The position numbers and the translations under genes were made by a program. 64,000 nt of DNA, taken from NCBI GenBank assembly GCA_947652115.1, contig OX393572.1, positions 6,734,573-6,798,572 on the forward strand, given 5' to 3'. Below, in pieces: positions 55,486-64,000 of the stretch; positions within the stretch are counted from its first letter, which is position 1, and the number at the start of each line of letters is the position of its first letter. The notes beneath the pieces were generated by a model. The model was not told the DNA's origin, ran no database searches, and saw nothing but the letters and a program-made list of their open reading frames with translations. The DNA comes from Blastomussa wellsi (lineage: Eukaryota; Cnidaria; Anthozoa; Scleractinia; Plerogyridae).

Positions 55486-57330
55486 AACATGGATGCAATA
55501 CGACTCTATTCTGCTCAAGTACCCGATCAAGTGAAGAAAGTTGTCCGCACTCTCGTCAAAGGAAGTGAGGAGGATGTTAAAGACTTTCTACCGATAGAAC
55601 TTGGAAAGATTGATAGAAAAGCGACAGAATGTTTGCGCTTGGCACAGGCAGTTGAAGCCAAGTTTGAACATGTGATGGATCTCACTGGTGAGTTGTTAGA
55701 AGTTTCTTCAGCTGCTAGGGGATATTATCAAAAATCCCAGGATGAAATAAAAATGAAAAGAGAAATTGCCTTAGCTAAAGAGAAAGCAGCTCGCAATAAA
55801 ATGGATTTGGCAAAGGAACAACAACAGAAGATAGAGAAGGAAGTAAAAGATGCGAAAGCAGGCTGGGAGAAAGCTGTGGATTCTATGCCAAGTGGATGGG
55901 ACATGATCGGAATGCAGTTTGCTGAAACGTTAACAAACACTGTAAGCAACTGTGCTGCAGCGGTCCTACCTGTGATGGCCATGAGAGGCATGGCGGCAGG
56001 GGGTGCAGGGGCTGCAGTGGCTGCAGGGTCTGCTGCGGGACCAAATCTGATGGTACAACCTGGTGCTGAACCGACCCCAATCCCAGCAGTTGTCCAAACA
56101 TTACCAACATCCAACAAAGGAGACAAGTTGAAAATTCTGATTACGAATTTGGCGAACGATCTTCAATCTGCTTCCAAAAAAGACAAAGAGAAAGATGAAG
56201 GTGAGGAACCCGTAGCAACAAAGCTTCAAATGACGAGGCTAATGATGGAGGATTACCAGAAAGATTGGTCATCTGAGAATGACGACAACCCACATAACAA
56301 AAAAGCATTGCAACTGCTGGCAAGTGGCTTAGAGATCTGCAATGAAGGGGAAGAGATGATGGCGCAACTTAGCCCTTCGCCTGATGGAATGGAAGAAATT
56401 GCCAAAAAAGCATCAAAACTGAAGTCTAAGGTTACGAAGTTCTGCGCAAAAGCTCGAGCAAAGATAGGAGGAAATCCGTTTTATACCAGGCCTCCAATGC
56501 AAGCAAGAAGCATGGCTAATTCTGCAAATTCTACCTCATCAGGTGTAGCTAAGGCAGCGGTTGAAAGTGCACGATTTAAAATCGCCGAAGCAAAAGGCCT
56601 CCTAGAAAGACAAGAGAACCGCTACGATCAAACTTGCAAGGATCTGAAGGAGAGTAATGAAGAGTTAAGTAAAGTGTTACAAAGCCTTGCAGAATTCAGC
56701 CCAGAGAAGATTGCAGATTTCGATCAAATTAGAGAGACCCTGATAAAAGGTATCAAGGCCCTGGCTGCAGTCCGTGAGCAGTGGCAGAAACTGGTGCAGT
56801 TCTTCCAGTTTATTACCAATATTATCAAGGTGTGCCAGAAGGAAAGCCTAGCAAGCTTTGTTGAATATGCCAAAGTGGGTCAAAGGCGGGCGCTGGCTAA
56901 CGGCTATGCTGGCACGGATTTCATGCGTGACCTGATCTATGAGCAAGTCAGCCAGGCAAACACGACGTCATATGTGGTTTGGTCCATATCGAACACATAC
57001 GTGGAAATATCCCGCGACCATCTGATGGGCCGCCTCGCCAGTCTTGGCCATTTGATCGCATTAGATCCAGAGAAGGAACGAGCGACCATTGAAAAAGCGC
57101 GGAATGAGCTCATGGAAAGCAGCCAAGAGGCCCAAGAGGCAATAAGAAGGAAAGTGGCAGAGACCAAGGACCATTTTCACGAGAAGGTGACGAAGCGAAT
57201 AAAGCAGATTGAAACAGAGCTGGTGAAAGCACTGCCTGCAGAAGATCCAGCTAAAATAAAAGAAATAAACGACTCCGTTAAGAATGCCATCAAAGAGGCA
57301 GACGAAGAACTGGATGAAGATAAATTCTAA
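55486..57330 (+). CDS. Helix-rich membrane-associated protein, main exon
   Basis: 614 codons to TAA at 57328-57330. The frame stays open 75 bases upstream, but TTTTACTTTACAAG at 55472-55485 is a usable acceptor and AAC-ATG follows in phase 0 with 46108. Spliced numbering: 107-185 helical; about 190-235 a Lys/Glu-rich coiled coil (KREIALAKEKAARNKMDLAK); 238-255 KAVDSMPSGWDMIGMQFAET; about 258-291 an Ala/Gly/Val-rich hydrophobic stretch (CAAAVLPVMAM, AAGGAGAAVAAGSAAG); then further long helices and an acidic C-terminus (DEELDEDKF). The PSGW-D-MIGM motif and layout recur in uncharacterised coral proteins I have seen. Similarity to alpha-helical pore formers is architectural only (inference). AATAAA at 57465-57470 is a likely polyadenylation signal. 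Confidence 0.85.
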   Translation, partial: NMDAIRLYSAQVPDQVKKVVRTLVKGSEEDVKDFLPIELGKIDRKATECLRLAQAVEAKFEHVMDLTGELLEVSSAARGYYQKSQDEIKMKREIALAKEKAARNKMDLAKEQQQKIEKEVKDAKAGWEKAVDSMPSGWDMIGMQFAETLTNTVSNCAAAVLPVMAMRGMAAGGAGAAVAAGSAAGPNLMVQPGAEPTPIPAVVQTLPTSNKGDKLKILITNLANDLQSASKKDKEKDEGEEPVATKLQMTRLMMEDYQKDWSSENDDNPHNKKALQLLASGLEICNEGEEMMAQLSPSPDGMEEIAKKASKLKSKVTKFCAKARAKIGGNPFYTRPPMQARSMANSANSTSSGVAKAAVESARFKIAEAKGLLERQENRYDQTCKDLKESNEELSKVLQSLAEFSPEKIADFDQIRETLIKGIKALAAVREQWQKLVQFFQFITNIIKVCQKESLASFVEYAKVGQRRALANGYAGTDFMRDLIYEQVSQANTTSYVVWSISNTYVEISRDHLMGRLASLGHLIALDPEKERATIEKARNELMESSQEAQEAIRRKVAETKDHFHEKVTKRIKQIETELVKALPAEDPAKIKEINDSVKNAIKEADEELDEDKF

Positions 57331-58470
57331 GGTAATTTCATAACAAAATACAACATTAGGAATATACATTATTACCGACACACTTCCGGTAATCAATTAT
57401 TTTTTCGAATGCCGCTTACATTTCTAACTGAGATTACATGTCCTGAAATTACCTTTCTTTAGATAATAAATGTGAGTGCATACCTTTTGTAGAACTATCT
57501 ATTAGTAGTGCACTGTATTGCAGTTCAAAATAAGATGATTGTATCATTCGTAGTTAAACATGGTTTGGGAATACATTAGCATTTCAATAGTTTTCTGAGT
57601 ATACTTTGGAAAGCGCATCAAATTGATTTGTTTTGATTTTTATTACAAATACATACACAAACAAAATACAAGGGTGGTAACACAGGAAAAGCAAGAACAT
57701 TTTGTGAAATGATTTTGATACCAGCATTAATTTTACAAAACAGCCCAACATTTCGCAGAAAGTGGACATTCTTTAGTACAGTTTATGCGATCATATACTA
57801 TTGACCTACAAATATGGTACGTGTACGCGTAAAAGAATGCCTTCTTAGCAATGTTTGTACAATATTGTTTGGGCGTTTTTAATAAAACAATTATTCCACT
57901 CGCGCTTATTGGATATCCAATGCGCGCCCGTGGAAAAATTGTAGTTAAATATATACTTCCCCAGAAATTCACCACAAAATATGATTTATTTCAGACTTGC
58001 AGAACTGTGATGAAGAGTGCAGCAATTCAAGTGGTCTTCAAACGTAGCTAAATATTCTGGTCATAGTGCCATTTTAATTAAATCACTGTAGCATTAAGTA
58101 TGATATCGCTTTAAGAAAGGTCCTTTTACTTTGGTGACTTTTTCAACTTTAAACTGGGACATAATAAGCTAACAGAACTTAAGATTTGCACCCTTGTCGA
58201 TCGATCAAAACTAAATACAAATGAAAACATATATTACTCTTAGGTAAGACTGAGTCGTTTCTTCTTTTCGCTTTTTTTTCTAATAAAAAACACTCAGGAT
58301 CACACACCATAAAGGGGGTGCGTTAACTCCTCCCACTCTCACTTGCGGCGAAGGTTTTTAAGCCCAGAGATTACAAGCGGCAGTTAGTTAAGGTACTGCG
58401 TACCTGAGAATACGCAAAGTGTAAAACATAACAAAAAGAAAACAAAAACTCTAACAAACAAATTATTGTG
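57331..58470. other. 3' flank of the helix-rich gene; no further gene
   Basis: AATAAA at 57465. A small inverted motif around 57895-57930 (CTCGCGCTTATTGGATATCC, GCGCGCCCG) has a relative at 14399-14435 and looks like a repeat relic. Confidence 0.5.
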
Positions 58471-58472
58471 TG

Positions 58473-58594
58473 TAGTGGCGGATCTAAGAGGGAAAGTACG
58501 GCGCTCCTCGTTTATCGTTTGAAAAATATAAAGCCAAAAGCGCGCCCTCTTTTTAGCAATACGACAAACTTTCACTCCTTTGGATCCGTCACTG
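58473..58594. mobile_element. Tiny hAT-like MITE, AGTGGCGGATC ends
   Basis: TAGTGGCGGATCTAAGAGGG faces TTGGATCCGTCACTG (CAGTGRCGGATCC consensus). GTGTG flanks both sides. 122 bases. Confidence 0.65.
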
Positions 58595-58636
58595 GTGTGT
58601 GTTTTATTTTAGATGTTTACTTATAACTATGAGCGT

Positions 58637-58736
58637 GCGAGTGTGTCGGCACGCGCGCGAGTGTGCCAGCATGCCCGCGAGTGTGCAATCACGCGCGCGA
58701 GTGTGCCAGCATGCGCGCGAGTGTGTATGCACGCGT
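58637..58736. repeat. 20-bp x 5 minisatellite, alternating purine/pyrimidine
   Basis: Units of GCGAGTGTGCCAGCATGCGC type, each 20 bases. The strict CG/TG/CA alternation makes left-handed DNA plausible (inference). Confidence 0.85.
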
Positions 58737-58744
58737 GTGTGTTG

Positions 58745-60000
58745 AGTTATACTTTATTTTTGCAAGCAGCTAAGGGGAAGTAAAAATACAAGGACTAGTT
58801 TAGAATATGTGATTAGAATGTTTCTTAAAGAGTTTCGTTACCCAAGCTGATTTAATTTTGACAATGTGAAATGAAAAGTCCAGCGTTTACCAATGACGAT
58901 AATGCTACTCGTGTCTAATCCTTAGATCTGATCCATTACGGTACTCTGACCTCAAAATTAATTAAATCTTTGCACATTGCCGAAAGTTAGTTGACGGTAA
59001 GTTTTCCCTTGCTGCTTCAGAGAAAGCGAATACAATTTGTCAACAAAAATTTTGAGACGATGCTAATAATGCACAGGTACTAACGTTGTCTCTGTAGTAA
59101 TTTAGGATAATCATTCTACCAAATGCCGTCAAGCCTGCGCAGACCGGAGGTACGAGATTGGGGCGACATAAAATTAACTTTTCGGTTCACGCGTGGACTT
59201 CAACTGCTCACAGTCCAGTATCCTAGAGCATTGTCTCTCTCAATCGCCGTGTATTTTTATCAGGCGTGTTTATTCTTATTGCATTTATTGTTCTCGCTGA
59301 AGATTTCGTCATGTCAACAACTAAAAGTTGAGATGCTTGTCCAAAGGGGCTTAGAAGTCATCTTGTTATCTTTCAGAATACAAATAATTGCATTAAAATT
59401 AAAGGGAATCTTAATGTAATAGCCTAACAAAGCAGAAAAAATACCCAAGAGGTGACAATTAGCAACGAATTAGAGGCAGTGAGGATTGTGATGCGAAACT
59501 TAAGAAATTTAGTCTAAACTTTACAAGATGTGTCACCGTGAGCATTTTGTCTCGAGTTGTCAACTGATGTGTGATTTGGTGTGTCAATAAAAGTGCAAAC
59601 CATTTGCAATCATAGCATCTCATGTCTTTTTGTATCTTAGCATCTCATGGTTCTTGTATCTTATTCCAGTTTCTCCTGAAAACTCCCTTCTCGAATGAAC
59701 GCTAGGTTTAAATATGCGTCAGTTCCATAATCATGGTCCAGGTTAAACTTTTTTGAGGTACTATTAATGACGTTTATTTAGGAACCAGCGTTTTATTTGC
59801 ATCTGATCATAGGAATTGAGTGAGGGTTCTGGATAAATGGATGGATGGACGGACGGACAGAAATCTTTGTTTATTTCTCTACTTGATTACAGCTGTATTT
59901 AATTTTTATCTGCAATTTGTCGGAAACTTAGCAGTTACTTAAAAATGCAGTTACTTAACAATGCAGTCCATTATGTTACGCAGAATTTCAATTTCAGTAA
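58745..60000. other. No gene recognised
   Basis: Unique AT-rich sequence; a short GGATGGATGGACGGACGGAC tract at 59838-59859. Confidence 0.45.
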
Positions 60001-60006
60001 TTTTCA

Positions 60007-60205
60007 TAAAACAAAAATTCATCTCCGTAGAAATACGAGAGCCCGACAATCCCAAAATTTTAAAAAGAAATGTATGAAAGCGGGCAACATTTGTCCCCTT
60101 TGATACATTTCTTGCAAATTTTGGCGTTTTCGGTTGTTATCAAACTTCGCAGGCTTACTAAAATCGGTTAGGTTAATTGTTTTATGGAGACGAATTTTTG
60201 TTTTA
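60007..60205. mobile_element. Foldback MITE, TAAAACAAAAATTCATCTCC ends
   Basis: The ends TAAAACAAAAATTCATCTCC and GGAGACGAATTTTTGTTTTA, and inner blocks AAGAAATGTAT / ATACATTTCTT, are inverted. About 80-base arms. Confidence 0.75.
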
Positions 60206-60209
60206 GGAA

Positions 60210-60980
60210 AGCACTAAAAATTTCATTTTTTGCGTGGCATTCGTAAAATGGGCTATGTTTATCGCAAAAAAAGATCGATTTTCGGTGCATTTGTCTATAT
60301 CCCGAAGCAAAAATCAGAAATTGCATAATTGCCATTTTTCAAATGATCATGCTTCTAGATTCTGCTAAAGCACACTCTTTCAACCAATCAGAGAGCGCTT
60401 TATATCCAAACGTAATTATAAAACGATCAGTACAAACGATCTGTACAAAATCCCTCATTCTCCACATCCATGTCTTGCATGTCCGATCATGTACACTGTG
60501 TACCTATTATTTATAGTGCGTCAGGGTTCGAGATAGGTCCGAGTTTACAAGCAGAATTTCACAAGTAACGTCACCCTAATGTTTGCATTTAGGCTTTTTA
60601 ATTTGAGAGAAATGAAACCTTAGACAGGTACCGTTACTACTCAAATTTGGGCTTAAAGACAAAATCGAAAATCGAACTTTAAATTGTTACACTAACTTGA
60701 GAAAGCGAATTTCAAAGCTGTGATTTAACCTTTTTCCTCTCTCAAAACCCAGCAACAGTAGCAGTTACAACTTTTGAATTCGAGAATTTGATTTCCTTCT
60801 GTCATGGATTCAAGTCTTGATTTCTCACCTAATTCGTTGCACTTTTGAATGGCAACCTGCCAGTAATACGACAATCATGTTGTAATTCCATCGTCTCCAA
60901 ATATCCCTGAAAAGCTTAGGGGAACCGATATTTTAAATTCTGAAAGTTAAAAACTACTCCCCAGCATTCTGTTAGGTTAC
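60210..60980. other. No gene recognised
   Basis: No repeat or exon identified. Confidence 0.4.
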
Positions 60981-60984
60981 TATG

Positions 60985-61192
60985 TGAGGCATGGTGGCCT
61001 AATGGTTAGTGCACTGTACTCTGGATAGAATGGTCCGGGTTCAAGCCCTGTCCGGGACACTGCGCTGTGTTCTTGGGCAAGACACTTTACTCTCGCAGTG
61101 CCTCTCTCCACCCAGGTGTATAAATGGGTACCGGCAACATAATGTTGGGGGATAACCCTGCGATGGACAAACATCCCATCCAGGGTGGAGTA
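60985..61192 (+). mobile_element. tRNA-derived SINE with conserved central domain
   Basis: A-box TGGCCTAATGGTTAGTGCA, B-box GGTCCGGGTTCAAGCCC, then a conserved body: TTCTTGGGCAAGACACTTTA, CTCCACCCAGGTGTATAAAT, GGGTACCGGCAAC and GATGGACAAACATCCCATCC. The body layout matches SINEs that share a central domain across invertebrates. Followed by a short A-run. Confidence 0.85.
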
Positions 61193-61352
61193 GAAAAAAA
61201 AGCTAGCCAAAGTTGCTAGTGGAAATCGAAAACTTACTAACCAAAACTAAATTTCTACTAGTCTGTGGCTAGTTGGCTACCGTAAGTGTGGAGTCCTGCT
61301 TTGGCTGTTCACACTGGTTGGGACAATTTATCTGTTAAACAAAAGCTAATTT

Positions 61353-61586
61353 AATGTTCAAGTGCATTAATAATCTCTCCCCAGCTTATTTCTGTAATTT
61401 GCTTGTCCCAAGAACACTGAATTACGATTTTCGCGACGCCAAGAAAAAGTGCTCATAGATGGTTTTCTGATCAGTACTCCCACACGGCAAATATGTAAAA
61501 CAGTTTGAGAATTTTTAATTAATTTTCTGTGTTAGACTGTTTTTAACCGTGTATAAATAAAGTTGTCATTCATTCATACCTCAGGA
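61353..61586 (+). pseudogene. LINE ORF2 C-terminal fragment and 3' UTR with (CATT)n tail
   Basis: Reads MFKCINNLSPAYFCNLLVPR and LNYDFRDAKKK, then a stop; this is the C-terminal block of CR1/jockey-type LINEs. The 3' end GTGTATAAATAAAGTTGTCA with CATTCATTCAT is a LINE poly(A)-signal-plus-repeat tail. The protein part is internally deleted. Confidence 0.7.
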
Positions 61587-61589
61587 TAG

Positions 61590-62365
61590 GCTTTTTCAGT
61601 CATACTTCAAGCGGTTCGTTAAATTACGTGAATCCAGAGAGCTGGTTCGAGCGTACTTGTGTTTAGTGACACTAGTCATAGATTGATAGACTGTGCTCTT
61701 ACAGGTTCAATTTTCGAATAATAAATTCATTAATGTACTCTAGGGGGGTACGCTTCACTAGGTTTGACTGTAACATTTCATAAAGGTCTTTGAAAGTATG
61801 CAGGGAGCCGTTGCGATAGGACATGTCTTTTGAACGGATAGGCCGCGGTGGCCAGAGAGGTTCATGCAACGTAATACCATCACGCCTTCCAGTTGGTTGT
61901 GTACACGTTACTTTCCATGTTTGTCGCGATTAAAAAGTAACTGGAAAGTCTGGAAGAAAGCTGCGTGGTCCAACTATGAAGTTGCAACTGGAGTAGCTTC
62001 ACACCAGAACCAGTACGAATCGCGACGCTTTTGGCCGTTATTGGCAACTAAGCAAAACATAGGCACGCAATGCGTGCGAGAGTTATTTTTTTTTTTCAGT
62101 TTTGATATGGACGTATTGGGTATTTGTTTTTTGGTCAGCAAAACTAGCCCGTCCAAAACGAACGCTCAATGACCAATTTAGTGCTGGGCCTTTTGCTGAC
62201 GACGTGTGCATTTAAAGTAAATGAACGCAACGCAAAATACGTTTCACTAGCGAATTCATTCACGACGAAACTTTCCTGTCGACTATGAATAATATATCTG
62301 TAAAAACTGCAGTAATCAAATTAATCAATCACTTTACTGCGCATGTCATTCCAATTTTATAAAAC
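61590..62365. other. No gene recognised
   Basis: A 102-codon frame at 61864-62172 shows no family, start context or splice support. Confidence 0.4.
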
Positions 62366-62370
62366 AATTT

Positions 62371-62446
62371 GACAATGTCGTCCCCAGAGCCCGCTTTTCT
62401 TTTGGTCACCATCAGGAAAAGCGGGCTGTGGGGACGAGGTTGACAA
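62371..62446. repeat. Hairpin repeat, GTCGTCCCCAGAGCCCGC type
   Basis: GTCCCCAGAGCCCGCTTTTC faces GAAAAGCGGGCTGTGGGGAC. Relative of the hairpin at 44034-44089. Confidence 0.85.
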
Positions 62447-62449
62447 TTT

Positions 62450-63600
62450 GACTGGTTTCTTGATACAACCCCAAACCTGATTGGATCGATGTATGCCACA
62501 AATGCGTGGTTCAATTTTCCCTGTAACCATCCCCCCCCGGGCACACCCCGGGCATTTGCCATGTTTTAACTATTTTGCGGTGTATTCCCCACCCCCGGGC
62601 ACACAGAAAAAGGCAATTCCCCACCCCCGGGAGTCCTCGTCGACCACAAGTACGTCATATTGTGTACAAATTCGAGATAAACATACTGATTTCTGTAAAA
62701 ATAGCAAAAGAAGTACATGAAGAAGTTTTTTTCAAGAACTACACTTTTCTGAAAGCGACCGCAAAGTCCCTGGTATCTCGCGACTTGGCCACTTGTTACC
62801 GCGACGTCGTCCTTAATAAAGGTATAACGGCCGACTTTCAATTGTTGCACGTCTACTCATGAATTTGAACGCTTTTCTAGACTGTATATATATCATAAAT
62901 AACTGAGACTACATATATAGCATACGAAATCATGAAGACTACATTTATTTTTATAAAGAAAACTGAAGGAGAAATCTAACCCGTACGTCTCGCCACTTCC
63001 TCTTTAGAATAGGAAAGGAGCCACAAATCTTTAGAAAATATCAATGCTTTTAAACTCTTTTCTTTAACACTACTCATTACTACACGGCATTACAATGTTG
63101 TGAAGAGATACCCACCTACCGCTTGTTGTGACTAAATGCCAATTGTAATTAACAAAGCTATTTCTACCTGAAAATGATGACTCCAGGACAGTGCAGAATG
63201 CGACACCAAACGTGATTCCTAGCCTTTTCTTGACAGCGATAACACGATACTTTTGTTTATTTGTAATATGATACTTTTGTTTTTCTTCGAAATGTTGAAA
63301 CATGATACTTTGTTTTTCTGCATCGCTGATTTTCGACACAAAGCGTCATATTTTGTGATTTAACACGCACCAAAGTATTTTATCGAAAGACAATAAACGG
63401 GTCAAATGGAAAAAATATATCTTTCGAAAGGGTTTTTTTAAACGTAGGACAGTTAGTACATTGTTTTCTGGTTGTTACGAAATTCGTGCCGAAAATACTG
63501 GTGAAAGATTTTTCATATTTAATTACGAACGGTTCCTGAAATATTTACCAGAACTGGTGCGTATGCAATGAAAGCCGTTTCTCCGGAATTACTGTACCCT
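62450..63600. other. GC-rich CCCCGGGCAC repeats, then unique sequence
   Basis: 62529-62636 contains repeated CCCACCCCCGGGCACAC-type motifs, probably a degraded foldback element. Nothing recognised after that. Confidence 0.45.
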
Positions 63601-64000
63601 GCGTTCTTGAGTACTCCCTAACTTCAAAAGAAACAAAAAGGAAGCTCAACCAAAAACAAAATGAGTTACAAGAACTGAGGGAACATAAAATGCGGGGTAT
63701 AGCTACAAGGTCAAAAGCTAATTGGATAATAAGGGGTGAAAAAAGCACTAAGTACTTTCTGAATTTGGAGAAAAGACACAACACAAACAAATTAATTCCT
63801 AAGCTAGAGTTAGAAGATGCTACCGAAATCACAGACCAAAAAGATATAATTAGGGAACAGGAGCTTTTTATGAAAAGCTTTACACCTCCAGGGAAACTCA
63901 ATTTACGGCAGATCATTCTACCACCTTTTTCAATCAAGATAATATAAGAGAGAAATTGACTCCTGAAGAAAAGGACTCTTGCTTGGGTAACATTTCTGTT
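63601..64000 (+). pseudogene. LINE (Tx1/L1-like) ORF2 fragment, runs off window
   Basis: Reads RKLNQKQNELQELREHKMRG, then RSKANWIIRGEKSTKYFLNL, EKRHNTNKLIPKLEL.. and ITDQKDII, the endonuclease-to-reverse-transcriptase linker of L1/Tx1-type ORF2 (the GEKSTKYFLNLEK motif is diagnostic). A frameshift at about 63868 moves the sense to FYEKLYTSRETQF and NQDNIREKLTPEEKDS up to base 64000. The element continues outside; the reverse transcriptase should follow. Confidence 0.8.

Overview
The window looks like AT-rich, intron-bearing animal DNA, most likely from an anthozoan cnidarian such as a stony coral. The evidence is spliced genes with GT..AG introns, tRNA-derived SINEs, Penelope-like elements, LINE, hAT and Ty3/Gypsy debris, many short foldback (MITE-like) elements, and protein families I know from corals (ALK-type glycine-rich domain, PAN plus EGF modules, a P2X7-like Cys domain). 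There is no sign of prokaryotic organisation. Species cannot be fixed from sequence alone. All similarities are recognised by eye; no search was run.

Three genes are supported by splice sites with matching phase. (1) A small secreted-protein gene on the + strand has coding exons at 5555-5635, 6972-7007 and 7809-7925, all phase 0. It encodes a 77-residue precursor with a signal peptide and no cysteines. (2) A minus-strand gene has exons at 26702-26426, 25480-25227 and 23661-22640. Three W/C-rich zinc fingers are followed by a long coiled coil, a Gly-rich hydrophobic stretch and a second coiled coil. The upstream exon or exons were not found. (3) A plus-strand gene has exons at 45791-46108 and 55486-57330 and predicts about 720 residues. 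It is helix-rich, with a coiled coil, an Ala/Gly hydrophobic segment and more long helices. Genes 2 and 3 share a helix / hydrophobic segment / helix plan and are transcribed away from a central 34.5-40.7 kb region. That region carries two diverged, outward-pointing copies of a roughly 170 bp segment, each ending in a splice-donor-like sequence.

Layout. 0-5 kb: a broken ALK-like exon, foldback repeats and a collagen-like minisatellite. 5-8 kb: the secreted-protein gene with a Penelope-like fragment in its first intron. 9-10 kb: a broken PAN exon and a broken EGF exon. 12-14.5 kb: large palindromes. 15.3-19.5 kb: a 4.2 kb ACTGC pentanucleotide satellite that never leaves its 5-base register. 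19.6-20.3 kb: a TTAA-flanked element carrying a P2X7-like fragment. 22.6-26.7 kb: the zinc-finger/coiled-coil gene. 27-34 kb: inverted repeats and a Penelope-like retroelement (reverse transcriptase plus GIY-YIG). 34.8-40.1 kb: a tandem segmental duplication with SINEs and a 1.9 kb insertion. 40.7-45.5 kb: nested MITEs. 45.8-57.3 kb: the second helix-rich gene, whose 9.4 kb intron is packed with hAT, Gypsy, LINE and minisatellite material. 57.3-64 kb: sparse repeats, a SINE, a LINE 3' end, and a LINE ORF2 fragment running off the window.

Most long open frames here are not genes. The largest, up to 732 codons, lie inside the pentanucleotide satellite.
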